A stretch of DNA of 64,000 nt from Paenibacillus sp. AN1007 (GCF_040702995.1 NZ_CP159992.1:1451501-1515500), one strand, 5' to 3'. Counted from the first letter of the stretch, positions 7,272 through 15,825 are shown. Notes: generated by a model from the sequence alone, not told the origin. Made by a program: numbers and translations.

Positions 7272-8981
7272 ATGATGAACAACAAATGGAGAAACGTCAT
7301 GGCAGGAACGGTGATTGTCTCGATACTGTTATCAGCTTGCAGCAGCGAAGCGGAGACAACGACGATAACACAACAAACGGCTGTAAATACAGAAAAACAA
7401 ACGAGTGAAAGTAATGCCCAAACTACGTCTTATGCACAGAACTTTGATAAAACGGAAGTGATGTCTTTTTCCATTGATGTGGATGAGGATGCCTGGCAAA
7501 AAATGCTGGACACAGCGGCAGAGGAGAATTATATCAAAGCCAATGTAACGATTAACGGAACAACGATTCAAAATGTAGGCATTCGAGCCAAAGGAAACTC
7601 GAGTTTGAGACAAGTGGCAGGAGACGATACAACGGATCGGTATAGTTTCAAAATCAAGTTTGACGAATACGTCAAAGGTCAGACCTGGAATGGACTCGAC
7701 AAAATGGTTGTAAATAATATGATCTCGGATGCCAGTTACATGAAAGAATATCTTAGCTACGACATCATGAGTTATATTGGCGTTGACGCACCGCTGTTTG
7801 CTTTTGCCAATATCAACGTAAACGGAAAGACATGGGGCTTATACCTTGCTGTTGAAGATATAGATAGCGGGTATCTGGACCGTGCGAAGAATGGTGAAGG
7901 CGAAATCTATAAACCCAATAACGATGGCAATATGGGAGCGGGCGGAATGGGGAATCCAATGGGTAACCCGCCAGCAGAAGGTGACGCTGCAGGGATGGGA
8001 GATTTTCTGCCCCTTGAAGGCATGGAACCACCAAGTGATGCAGGTGCAGCAATTGGCAAGGACACTACCGATTCACAGCCCGCAAGAGGTCGTGGAGAAG
8101 GTAATCGCGGACCGGGTGGAGGCGGCAGAATGAAGGGTGACACGAACGGCGTATCCTTAGTTTATACGGATGATAAAGTTTCCAGTTATTCTGGCATTTT
8201 TGATAATGCAAAGACCAAAACAACGGAAGAAGATGAACAACGTGTCATTGAGGCACTTAAAAACTTGAATGCAGGCTCTAATCTTGAGAAAGTTGTGGAT
8301 GTGGATGCTGTGCTGAAATATTTTGCAGCGCATATCGTGGTTGTGAATATGGATAGCTATACTTCCAATATGGGTCATAACTATTATTTGTATGAGAATA
8401 ATGGACAGCTCAGTATGCTGCCATGGGACTATAATATGGCTTTTGGTGGATTCATGGCAGGTTCAGCATCCGATGTAGTTAATCTTGCTATAGATACACC
8501 ACTGTCCGGTGTGACGATGGAAGAACGTCCTATATTAAGTAAACTGCTGGAGGTACCTGAGTACAAAGCGAAGTACCATAAATATTTGCAGGAAATTATA
8601 GACGGTTATTTCGCAGACGGGCAATTTGAGCAAAAGGTACAGACGCTGAACCATCTGATTACCGATTATGTTAAAAATGATCCTACGGCATTTGTTACGT
8701 ACGATAAGTATAAAGCGGCTGTGGCCGAATTGACCAAATTAGGCACGCTGCGTGCGGAAAGTATACAGGGACAACTTGACGGAACGATTCCTGCTGCTGC
8801 GGAGGAACAAAAATCGAGTCCGAATACCCTTATCGATGCTTCTTCTGTCGACCTAACAAAGCTGGGAGATGATCTTAATAAAGGAAAAGGGATGAATGGC
8901 GGTGGCCCATGGCAGGGCTTCGAGCCCAATTCAGGCAACCAAGAAACTAAAAAAGCGGAGCAATCGGATACAACCCAATAG
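7272..8981 (+). CDS. CotH-kinase family lipoprotein
   Basis: A 569-residue protein with a lipoprotein signal ending in LLSAC near residue 22, so it is probably anchored outside the membrane. The CotH fold follows. SFSIDVDEDAW and the VGIRAKGNSS strand come first, then YSFKIKFDEY, GLYLAVEDID and GEIYKP, and later LPWDYNMAFGG with Asp386 as the likely metal-binding residue. CotH in B. subtilis is an atypical kinase that phosphorylates spore-coat proteins; this paralogue is a surface lipoprotein and its target is unknown. A Gly/Asn/Met-rich low-complexity insert (about 215-295) splits the kinase core. ATG 7272 is preferred to GTG 7260 because AAGGTGGG fits it. Confidence 0.87.
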   Translation: MMNNKWRNVMAGTVIVSILLSACSSEAETTTITQQTAVNTEKQTSESNAQTTSYAQNFDKTEVMSFSIDVDEDAWQKMLDTAAEENYIKANVTINGTTIQNVGIRAKGNSSLRQVAGDDTTDRYSFKIKFDEYVKGQTWNGLDKMVVNNMISDASYMKEYLSYDIMSYIGVDAPLFAFANINVNGKTWGLYLAVEDIDSGYLDRAKNGEGEIYKPNNDGNMGAGGMGNPMGNPPAEGDAAGMGDFLPLEGMEPPSDAGAAIGKDTTDSQPARGRGEGNRGPGGGGRMKGDTNGVSLVYTDDKVSSYSGIFDNAKTKTTEEDEQRVIEALKNLNAGSNLEKVVDVDAVLKYFAAHIVVVNMDSYTSNMGHNYYLYENNGQLSMLPWDYNMAFGGFMAGSASDVVNLAIDTPLSGVTMEERPILSKLLEVPEYKAKYHKYLQEIIDGYFADGQFEQKVQTLNHLITDYVKNDPTAFVTYDKYKAAVAELTKLGTLRAESIQGQLDGTIPAAAEEQKSSPNTLIDASSVDLTKLGDDLNKGKGMNGGGPWQGFEPNSGNQETKKAEQSDTTQ

Positions 8982-9033
8982 GTTCTGCGATCTCTGCTAT
9001 GTAATGTGAAAGCTTGTTCATTAGATGATACCA

Positions 9034-9063
9034 AGAGACGCGTTTCAAAGGCGTCTCTTTTTT
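9034..9063 (+). terminator. Terminator after the CotH-like gene
   Basis: AGAGACGC and GCGTCTCT form a stem followed by TTTTTT. Confidence 0.88.
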
Positions 9064-9080
9064 ATATTATAAAAAAACTA

Positions 9081-9120
9081 TTTACAACCCAAATTAAATT
9101 GTGTACAATCAATTTGTGAA
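9081..9120 (+). promoter_or_regulatory. Sigma-A promoter with OhrR-type operator
   Basis: TTTACA (9081-9086) and TACAAT (9104-9109) are 17 bases apart. From about 9090 to 9119 lie two adjacent AT-rich pseudo-palindromes of the AATTAAATTGT / ACAATCAATTTGT kind, nearly the arrangement known at B. subtilis ohrA, where the MarR-family sensor OhrR binds. The overlap with the -10 box implies repression relieved by organic peroxide. No ohrR gene lies in this window. Confidence 0.75.
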
Positions 9121-9185
9121 CAAGTTAAATGAAATGATGTTTAGCCAATATAACAAATATGAAATCGAAAGAGGAGAGATTGAAT

Positions 9186-9605
9186 ATGAAAACTTTATAT
9201 GAAACAACAGTCATTAATACAGGTGGACGTCAAGGGATCGTACAATCGCCGGATAATGTATTTATGATGGATGTTGCTGCACCGCCTGAGCTTGGTGGAC
9301 AAGTAACTACGGCTACGAACCCGGAGCAGCTGTTTGCGGCAGGATACAGCGCATGTTTTAACTCTGCATTGGAGTTCCAATTGAAGAAACATAACGTAAC
9401 CATTGAACGCAGTACGGTATCTGCAACTGTAGCACTGGTAGCAGACCCGGCAGATGGTGGTGTGAAGCTGGATGTTGAGCTTGAAGTGAAAATTTTGGGT
9501 CTGGATGAGGAAACTGCAGAGAAATTTGTGAAGCTTGCTCATGATTACTGCCCTTACTCCAAAGCGATCAAAGGAAATGTTAACGTTAAAGTAGAACGTG
9601 CGTAA
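9186..9605 (+). CDS. ohrA: Organic hydroperoxide resistance protein Ohr
   Basis: A 139-residue OsmC/Ohr-family thiol peroxidase that reduces organic (fatty-acid type) hydroperoxides in the cytoplasm. The two catalytic cysteines are present in their standard settings: Cys57 in GYSACFNSA and Cys122 in DYCPYSKA. The N-terminal LYETTV and GGQVTTATNPEQLFAAGY segments are typical of Ohr rather than OsmC. ATG 9186 follows AGGAGAG; the in-frame ATG at 9159 lacks such a site. The operator described upstream supports peroxide induction. Whether it corresponds to ohrA or ohrB of B. subtilis is judged only from the operator. Confidence 0.93.
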   Translation: MKTLYETTVINTGGRQGIVQSPDNVFMMDVAAPPELGGQVTTATNPEQLFAAGYSACFNSALEFQLKKHNVTIERSTVSATVALVADPADGGVKLDVELEVKILGLDEETAEKFVKLAHDYCPYSKAIKGNVNVKVERA

Positions 9606-9657
9606 GTAAATCAGGACTCGAGCTTACTATTCTCAATAATGGAATATGATTAGACTA

Positions 9658-9684
9658 AACCTCCGAGTAATCGGAGGTTTTTCC
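9658..9684 (+). terminator. Terminator after ohrA
   Basis: AACCTCCGA and TCGGAGGTT form a nine-base stem with a GTAA loop, followed by T residues. Confidence 0.88.
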
Positions 9685-9864
9685 TTTATGAATGAAGTTG
9701 GGAAAAATATAATTCGGCTCCGAAATATATTGAATGTACGGTGAAAATTTAATAAATGTAAAAATGTTGAAACTTTAGCAAATGGGTCTGCGTATATGGA
9801 TATAAGAAAGTTCACAATTAACGAAGCTAACCCATTATCGCAGTCGCTGAAAGAGAGGTGCAGC

Positions 9865-10053
9865 ATGGATTTTAGAGAATTTGACAGGCCGACGGATGGA
9901 TCGGAATCATATACACATCAGCAGCGTCATGAAGAACGTTCACAGCAGCTGATCTCTGGCGTAGGGAAAAGCATTTGGTGGGAGATTAGCAACTGGCTAA
10001 TTCTCGGAGGTATGCTGCTGTTAATCTTTTTATTATTTAAATACGTTTTTTAG
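9865..10053 (+). CDS. Small C-tail-anchored membrane protein, function unknown
   Basis: A 62-residue protein. The first 40 residues are polar and charged (DFREFDRPTDG, many Gln/His/Glu) and the last 20 are a single hydrophobic segment ending KYVF, so it is probably anchored by its C-terminus. ATG 9865 is preceded by GAGAGGTG; the longer reading from 9796 has no such site. I recognise no family. It stands alone between ohrA and another small gene. Confidence 0.6.
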   Translation: MDFREFDRPTDGSESYTHQQRHEERSQQLISGVGKSIWWEISNWLILGGMLLLIFLLFKYVF

Positions 10054-10165
10054 AATTGAACATGCAAATATGATTAGTTCAGCGTATCCAAAATAGGCAC
10101 ACAATTGGGCGTTCCCCCATATGATGCAGTATTCAGTAAGCATTAAGGGAAATGGGGAATCCGGG

Positions 10166-10366
10166 ATGGCAAAGGCAAAGGGAAAGAAGGCTCCCGCGTT
10201 AAAAAGTGATAAGTTGCGTGTATCCATGAAGCTGGTTACATCCGATGTATGTGAACGCTGTAAGACTCCCTGCTCACGAGGCACGGAATATGCCTCACGA
10301 ATGAGAGAAGGCGGGGCAGTCGGCAAAGGGGTTCCCTGTATTCTAACCCGTCATGTATCCTCTTGA
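10166..10366 (+). CDS. Small basic Cys-containing protein, function unknown
   Basis: A 66-residue protein that begins Lys/Ala-rich (MAKAKGKKAP) and then carries CERCKTPC, a CxxC-x3-C group that could bind a metal, and a further Cys near the end (GKGVPCIL). ATG 10166 follows GGGGAAT at suitable spacing; earlier in-frame starts at 10121/10124 have no ribosome-binding site. I know no described family. The Cys pattern suggests a single zinc knuckle, which is inference. Confidence 0.6.
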   Translation: MAKAKGKKAPALKSDKLRVSMKLVTSDVCERCKTPCSRGTEYASRMREGGAVGKGVPCILTRHVSS

Positions 10367-10407
10367 GACTTCGTCTAATAGCGTATATATAATAAGTGGC
10401 ATACTAG

Positions 10408-10440
10408 GGTATCCTGACAGCGGGATAGCCTTTTTTTACG
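10408..10440 (+). terminator. Terminator after the small Cys protein gene
   Basis: GG-TATCC and GGATA-CC form an interrupted stem followed by seven T residues. Confidence 0.7.
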
Positions 10441-10567
10441 TTTCCCAAAGCGTGGTAAATATTTTGGATAAAAAATGAAAAATGATGAAAAACAGCGCAA
10501 CTTTGTAGCCGCGTTCGCAGTATAAATGTACAAACAAGCAAACAGCAGGGGAGGGAATATTGACGGA

Positions 10568-11122
10568 ATGAAATGGAAAAGAGTACTGCTGTGTGTCATG
10601 GTATTCTCCTTGCTGGGCGGGTCTTTGTTATTTGCGGACGCTGTGAACGAGAAGATTCGCGTGCTCATTAACGGCAAGGAAGCATCTGACGGAGGTTATT
10701 TGATTAATGGAACGACATATGTACCTGTTCGGGAGGCAGGAGGGCTTGCTCGGTGGGATAACAGCAGCAAGCGGGTAACGGTAATTAAGCCTAATGTACA
10801 TATTTTTCTCTTTAAAGGAGACACTGTGTTTGGGAATGTTAATGTGGGCAAATTGAAATTCAATGTGTTCTCACAAGTAGACAGCCTGACTGCAGATGTG
10901 GCCGCCGTGAAAGTCACGATCACGGACCCGAGCGGTCAGGTGAAAGATATTCAGGCTCAGGATCTGACGACACAGAAGGATAACTTCTGGTTCCGCACGT
11001 ATGATTTCACATATGATTTTAGTCGTGCAGGCAAGTACCAGATCGGTTTTCATATTAAAGAAAATGCAAACAGCAGCTATGTTCTGGTGGCCGAAAAAAT
11101 CATTACAGCCCTGAACAATTAA
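10568..11122 (+). CDS. Exported protein with copper-amine-oxidase-N-like domain
   Basis: A 184-residue secreted protein with a clear signal peptide (KWKRVLLCVMVFSLLGG, cleavage near FADA). It is followed by IRVLINGKEASDGGYLINGTTYVPVRE, the pattern of the Cu_amine_oxidN1 stalk domain found on many Bacilli surface proteins, and then a beta-sandwich-like C-terminal half with a YDFTYDFSRAGKYQIGFHI strand pair. Catalytic amine-oxidase parts are absent, so this is a structural or binding protein. The ribosome-binding site GGGGAGGG is rather far (12 bases) from ATG 10568, so the true start may be a nearby non-ATG codon. Confidence 0.78.
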   Translation: MKWKRVLLCVMVFSLLGGSLLFADAVNEKIRVLINGKEASDGGYLINGTTYVPVREAGGLARWDNSSKRVTVIKPNVHIFLFKGDTVFGNVNVGKLKFNVFSQVDSLTADVAAVKVTITDPSGQVKDIQAQDLTTQKDNFWFRTYDFTYDFSRAGKYQIGFHIKENANSSYVLVAEKIITALNN

Positions 11123-11219
11123 TGGCGCAGTAACGCTGTGCGTTAAATTGACCTGGCTCTGCGAACATGTTACGATATGCAGGGTTACACATTTTCTATT
11201 GATGAAGCGAGGTATTACA

Positions 11220-11537
11220 ATGAGCGATCACAAACACGAGCATGGAGATAACTGCGGATGCGGTCACGACCATGATCACGATCATGAGCATGAAGAGATC
11301 CTTCTCACGCTGACCGACGAGAACGGTCAAGACGTGGAAATGGTTTTGGTAGAGACGTTTGACGTGCAGGATCATGTTTATGCACTCCTGCTGGAACGCA
11401 ACAATCCTGAAGCTGACGGCATCATCCTGCGTATGGAAGAAGAAGACGAGGAAATGGTGCTCTACAATATTGAAGACGAATCAGAGTGGAACCGTGTTGA
11501 AGCGGCTTACAACGAACTGGTTGCTTCTCAAGAATAG
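11220..11537 (+). CDS. DUF1292 (YrzB-like) protein with His-rich N-terminus
   Basis: A 105-residue acidic protein. The C-terminal 80 residues (ILLTLTDENGQDVEM, YALLLERNNPEADGIILRMEEED, WNRVEAAYNEL) match DUF1292/UPF0473, typified by YrzB. The first 25 residues are an unusual extension of His, Asp and Cys (HEHGDNCGCGHDHDHDHEHEE), a probable metal-binding tail like those on nickel, zinc or cobalt handling proteins. ATG 11220 follows GCGAGGT; the longer frame from 11148 is not supported. A weak hairpin and T-run at about 11559-11590 follows. Confidence 0.85.
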   Translation: MSDHKHEHGDNCGCGHDHDHDHEHEEILLTLTDENGQDVEMVLVETFDVQDHVYALLLERNNPEADGIILRMEEEDEEMVLYNIEDESEWNRVEAAYNELVASQE

Positions 11538-11632
11538 TCGATCTTTTGCAGTATAACATGAAGGCTCCTTGATTTCAGGGGGTCTTTTGTATTTTATTCA
11601 TCCCGTATAACAGGATTACAATGCAATCAAAC

Positions 11633-11668
11633 AAAAGGACCAGGAGCTTCATCCAGCCCGGTCCTTTT
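11633..11668 (-). terminator. Terminator of the decarboxylase gene
   Basis: AAAAGGACC and GGTCCTTTT form a nine-base stem; read on the minus strand it ends in T residues right after the speA stop. Confidence 0.8.
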
Positions 11669-11692
11669 GCGAATCATTTGTTTTTCGTTTTT

Positions 11693-13180
11693 CTAGAAAA
11701 TGGCGTCAGCTTCCACAATAACTTTAACGTTAGTTACGCTGCGGTCCTCCGGCCCTTTAACCGGCAATCCAACCTCAACATGGTCAATAATATAGTCGAT
11801 GTTTTCCTGTGTAATAACTTCGCCCGGAAGCAGGATCGGAATACCTGGCGGGTACACATAGATGAATTCCGATATAATACGTCCAGCGGATTCCTTAAAC
11901 GGAATGACCTCGGTATCTCCATAAAAGGCATCACGTGGTGTCAGCATAAGCTGAGGAATATCTGGAACCTTAACAACCAGTTCATGTGCCGGATTGACCT
12001 GATAATACGTACGGGAAAGATCCTGCAGTGCATTCAGCAAGATATTCACGCTGTCATCAGTATCACCTGGCGTGATGAGGCACAGAATATTGTACATGTC
12101 GCTAAGTTCAACTTCGATCTTATAATGCTCACGCAGCCAGTTTTCGGTCTCATAACCTGTGATTCCGAGATGACGCACATGAACTGTAACTTTGGTCGGG
12201 TCGTAATTAAAGGTTGCTTCTGTACCCAACAGTTCTTTACCGAAGCAGTACAATCCATCGATGTCATTAATCGTACGGCGTGCAAACTCCGCAAGCTCAA
12301 TGGCCTTTTGTGCAATTTCGTGACCATGGAGGGCGAGATTGCGTCTCGACGTATCCAGCGATGCAAGCAGTACGTATGAGGTAGATGTTGATGTAAGCAG
12401 ACTCAAAATGGTCTGTACACGTTGTGGATTGACAAAGCCGTTTTTGGTGTTCAGATTCAGAACGGAGCTCTGAGTCATTGAACCGCCAAGTTTATGCACA
12501 CTCGTAGCCGCCATATCGGCTCCAGCAGCCATAGCTGACAGCGGCAGATCCTCATGGAAATGGATAAGCACACCGTGTGCCTCGTCCACCAGTACAGGCA
12601 CCTGGTAGCTGTGAGCCAAGTCTACGATGGCTTTAAGGTCTGTACATACACCATAATAGGTTGGATTAATGACAAGCAGAGCTTTTGCATCCGGGTGGCG
12701 TTCAAGCGCACGGCGAATGGACTGAATGGTTACACCATGATCTATGCCGAGATTGGCATCTTGTGCAGGAGAGACGAATACGGGCTTGGCTCCTGAGAAA
12801 ATGATAGCAGACAAAACGGACTTATGCACGTTGCGCGGCACAATGATTTTGTCCCCAGGACTGCATACCGATAGAATCATCGTCATGATCGCACTGCTTG
12901 TACCCTGTACACTGAAGTAGGTATAATCGGCTCCAAAGGCATCCGCGGCCAGCATCTGTGCTTCCTGAATGACACCTGTGGGTTGATGCAGGTCATCGAG
13001 TGGTGCGATATTGATCAAATCTATGGAGAAGGCGTTATCGCCAATAAATTCACGGAATTCGGTATCCGCTCCCAATCCTTTTTTATGTCCCGGAATATGA
13101 AACTGTACCGGATTGAGTGCCGCATGATTTTTCAAAGCGGTAAACAGCGGCGTACGGTGGTGATTCATCAGTGCTGTCAC
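11693..13180 (-). CDS. speA: Orn/Lys/Arg decarboxylase (SpeA-type)
   Basis: A 495-residue fold-type I PLP enzyme of the Bacillus SpeA/YaaO group, shorter than the 700-residue enterobacterial enzymes. Visible marks are HIPGHKKG near 28-34, the VQGTSSA phosphate-binding turn, LVDEAHG near 197-203 and SVHKLGGS with the PLP lysine Lys230. It decarboxylates a basic amino acid; B. subtilis SpeA makes agmatine for polyamine synthesis. The specificity for arginine rather than lysine cannot be proved by reading. GTG 13180 with AGGAAGGG close upstream is the likely start; an ATG follows four codons later. It is divergent from the MFS gene. Confidence 0.87.
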   Translation of the reverse strand: MTALMNHHRTPLFTALKNHAALNPVQFHIPGHKKGLGADTEFREFIGDNAFSIDLINIAPLDDLHQPTGVIQEAQMLAADAFGADYTYFSVQGTSSAIMTMILSVCSPGDKIIVPRNVHKSVLSAIIFSGAKPVFVSPAQDANLGIDHGVTIQSIRRALERHPDAKALLVINPTYYGVCTDLKAIVDLAHSYQVPVLVDEAHGVLIHFHEDLPLSAMAAGADMAATSVHKLGGSMTQSSVLNLNTKNGFVNPQRVQTILSLLTSTSTSYVLLASLDTSRRNLALHGHEIAQKAIELAEFARRTINDIDGLYCFGKELLGTEATFNYDPTKVTVHVRHLGITGYETENWLREHYKIEVELSDMYNILCLITPGDTDDSVNILLNALQDLSRTYYQVNPAHELVVKVPDIPQLMLTPRDAFYGDTEVIPFKESAGRIISEFIYVYPPGIPILLPGEVITQENIDYIIDHVEVGLPVKGPEDRSVTNVKVIVEADAIF

Positions 13181-13345
13181 AACCCTTCCTAAGTAAAATG
13201 GTAAACAAAGATGAGTATAGCAAAATAAGAACCGAATGCAAGCAGTAGAAACGACATTTTTTTGAATTGGTGAGATTTGGTCGTCATCCCCCCGGTTACA
13301 CTAAGTGTAGAGGACGAGCAAATGAACCTTGAAAGGGGAAAAAGA

Positions 13346-14656
13346 ATGCAAACCGACATCAAACCAGCCAAAATCCTGAGATCGCCTTTTTTTATTGCGA
13401 TGTGGCTGACACTTTTTCTGGTGGAGATTATCAAAGGGGCGCTGCTGGTCGCTGTTCTCCCCGTATATATGGATAATATTCTGGGGCTGTCCGCAGGCGT
13501 CATCGGTGTGGCTTTTGCCCTGCAGTATCTGGGAGATAATCTGTTCAGAGCACCTTCAGGCTGGGCGGCAGAACGCATCGGCTTTCGCGCTACGATGGTA
13601 ACGGCTCTGATCTGTACGTTAATTGCCGTTATTATGATTCTTTTTCTCAAAAGTGCCCTCGGGCTGTCCATGGCATGTCTGATTCTTGGCATTGGTACAT
13701 CACCGCTGTGGCCCTGTGCGATGACGGGAGTCACAGCAATGTCAGGCCCGCAAAATAAAAATGGTACAGCGATGGGTGCCCTGGAGATGGCGGCTTTGGG
13801 AGGAACAGGGCTTGGTCCTGTCGGTATGAATTGGCTGCTGGAACGTACCGGTCATGATTACCGTACGATCTTTCTTATCCTGATGGGCTGTGCTGTTTTG
13901 GTCATTCTTGTCGCCATGATACTGCCAGGACGTGTCGTTGTTCAGGGAGGCCAGACAGGAGAAGCGGGAGATGCTGCAGAAGGTCGAACGTCCGCGAAAC
14001 AGAAGTATCCAGCCAAGCCGAATCTGCTCACCCCCTTTATACGCCTGCAGCAGAGCGTGAAGCGAACCTTACACCGGGTGCGAAGCACGCTTAATGTGAA
14101 TCCGCTTGTGTATCCGGCGCTCTTCATGCAGTCATTCGTGATCGGCCTGCTTAGTCCTGTTATTACGCTGTACACTCGAACAGATCTAGGTATCTCACCG
14201 AACCTGTACAGCCTGCTGCTCATTGCAGGGGGAGGTATTACTGTCATTGCACTGCTTCCTGTAGGTAAAATGGTGGACCGATTTGGTACGAAACCGTTTT
14301 TGAACATCGGATTTTTGATGGCGGCTGCGAGTCTGTTTGCCTTCTCGGCATTAACATCCGTTCCGGTTGTTTTTGGCATCGTCATGCTTGTCGGTATCAG
14401 TTATGCCATGATACTTCCAGCCTGGAACGCGTTTGTTGCGACACTGATTCCTGAAGGGGAACGCGGGGCAATCTGGGGCTTTTTTCTAACGCTGCAGGGA
14501 TCAGGTATGGTTGTTGGCCCCATCGTATCAGGACTTTTATGGGACCATATCAGTCATCCTGCGCCGTTTGCTGCCAGCGCTGTTGTGATGGCAGGACTTT
14601 TCGTGGTGCACTTTGTCTTGGCACGAAAGCCGTTCCGTACCGCCCCCACAGGGTAA
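13346..14656 (+). CDS. MFS transporter
   Basis: A 436-residue membrane protein with about twelve hydrophobic segments in two halves, separated by a polar loop (about 200-245) rich in Lys and Arg. The signature after TM2 is GWAAERIGFRATM, and its counterpart in the second half is GKMVDRFGTKPF, both typical major-facilitator loops. No substrate motif is recognisable; drug or metabolite efflux is likely. The preferred ATG 13346 follows AAAGGGG. It is divergent from speA with a 165-base shared promoter interval, so co-regulation is possible but unproven. Confidence 0.87.
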   Translation: MQTDIKPAKILRSPFFIAMWLTLFLVEIIKGALLVAVLPVYMDNILGLSAGVIGVAFALQYLGDNLFRAPSGWAAERIGFRATMVTALICTLIAVIMILFLKSALGLSMACLILGIGTSPLWPCAMTGVTAMSGPQNKNGTAMGALEMAALGGTGLGPVGMNWLLERTGHDYRTIFLILMGCAVLVILVAMILPGRVVVQGGQTGEAGDAAEGRTSAKQKYPAKPNLLTPFIRLQQSVKRTLHRVRSTLNVNPLVYPALFMQSFVIGLLSPVITLYTRTDLGISPNLYSLLLIAGGGITVIALLPVGKMVDRFGTKPFLNIGFLMAAASLFAFSALTSVPVVFGIVMLVGISYAMILPAWNAFVATLIPEGERGAIWGFFLTLQGSGMVVGPIVSGLLWDHISHPAPFAASAVVMAGLFVVHFVLARKPFRTAPTG

Positions 14657-14674
14657 GCGTGCTTCACATCGAAT

Positions 14675-14730
14675 AAGGGAGGGTCTTAAACCGGATCATC
14701 TGATCATGGACTTAAGGACCTCCCTTTTTG
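14675..14730 (+). terminator. Terminator after the MFS gene
   Basis: AGGGAGG-TC-TTAA pairs with TTAAG-GA-CCTCCCT over a long hairpin, followed by TTTTT. Confidence 0.8.
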
Positions 14731-15090
14731 GTTTGCATGGATGTCTGTGAACTGTCATTTAGTGCAAATCATATTTTATTTATATTGCCATACAGTAATG
14801 ATCATAATTTCGACACGTTTGTCATTTGAGAAAATGACATTTTATACAGCAGCAGCGTTTGAAAGGTGGAACGAACAGCAGAAAAAGAAATTCCCACAAT
14901 CCGATGAATATCCAGGGGCCTGCCCCTGTGCACCTGCGGAAAGCTGCAATTTGGATTCGCATTCCGTGAAAAATAGTCAAATAACCAAGTACCCTTACAT
15001 AAAATGAAGTATAAAATAGGGTAAGCCGATGTAACAAAAGCGCTTGAAACATGAGGCCGGAGCAAATCCGGTACAGATGGAGGGAGTGCC
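14731..15090. other. 360-base interval with a palindrome and no confident gene
   Basis: A perfect dyad TGTCATTT-GAGA-AAATGACA lies at 14820-14839. An ATG at 14833 opens a 57-codon frame with a CPCAPAESC stretch but has no ribosome-binding site, so I do not call it a gene. TATAAAAT near 15009 could be a -10 box for the next gene. Confidence 0.5.
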
Positions 15091-15690
15091 GTGAACAAAA
15101 GTTATGAAGTTGAATATTGCAATCTGGAGCTGCGGTTCAACCGTCGGCATATCCAAAATCTAATTAAAGACCTAATTCGTGAGGGGTATTCACTATATTG
15201 GAGCGAGGACGAATCCTTCTTTATCCTGTCAGTCCGCACCGGACGCAAGCTGGTAAAGCTCCGTTTTCAACAGACGCGCAGCGGGAATTACAAAATGACA
15301 GGAGATTACCTGATCAAGGACGCCAAGCTCGCGGAGTGGCTGGAGAAGCTGATTGGCGATACACGCGGGCATGCTGTGGTAAAAAGATTCAAGGATCAGC
15401 AGATGACGGTGGAGAATATTTTATTTGGTGAAGTCATTCGTCTGGTGGAAGTGTCGGGATTCAAGCAGCGGGTCATATTTCAAAAGGAACCAGCGCCAAC
15501 GGCGGAAGAGATGGAGGAAATGTTCCTCTCGCGCGAAGGAGAAGAGCGGCTTATGCTGCTGCGCATGGAAGTGGACGATGAACTGGAACGCCTGCATCAT
15601 GCCATACAATTGAATAATGTAGAGAAAGCCGATACCTGCCGTGAAGCACTGCGGCGATTGTCCGGTCATCTGTTGATGCTGGAAGGGTGA
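15091..15690 (+). CDS. Conserved-looking protein of unknown function (199 aa)
   Basis: A soluble 199-residue protein that starts at GTG 15091 behind GGAGGGAG. The first 70 residues look like an alpha/beta unit that begins with two charged helices (NRRHIQNLIKDLIREGYSL). The middle has VVKRFKDQQMTVENILFGEVIRLVEV. The last 60 residues are strongly helical and acidic, with a coiled-coil look (EEMEEMFLSREGEERLMLL). There is no signal peptide, membrane segment or catalytic motif. I recognise no family. Codon use matches the neighbours, so it looks resident rather than acquired. Confidence 0.75.
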   Translation: MNKSYEVEYCNLELRFNRRHIQNLIKDLIREGYSLYWSEDESFFILSVRTGRKLVKLRFQQTRSGNYKMTGDYLIKDAKLAEWLEKLIGDTRGHAVVKRFKDQQMTVENILFGEVIRLVEVSGFKQRVIFQKEPAPTAEEMEEMFLSREGEERLMLLRMEVDDELERLHHAIQLNNVEKADTCREALRRLSGHLLMLEG

Positions 15691-15718
15691 GGCAGAAGGT
15701 GTTTGACCCTTATCATTC

Positions 15719-15767
15719 AAAAGGGCTGTTCCCAAAAGTCTTAAACGGTAGGGGCAGCCCTTTGATA
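15719..15767. terminator. Bidirectional terminator between convergent genes
   Basis: AAAGGGCTG and CAGCCCTTT flank a loop, with a CCC/GGG extension. It separates the convergent genes at 15091 and 15826. Confidence 0.65.
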
Positions 15768-15825
15768 TGTAGAGAAAGGGTGGTTTGAACATTGCAATCG
15801 TCAGAGCGTTTAGCCTTCCGTTCGT

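Noticed and set aside
11621-12379. 252-codon plus-strand frame opposite the decarboxylase gene
   Set aside because: Shadow of speA; no ribosome-binding site and an unnatural amino-acid mix.
14833-15006. 57-codon frame with a CPCAPAESC stretch
   Set aside because: No ribosome-binding site and a start inside a palindrome; described only as part of the interval.
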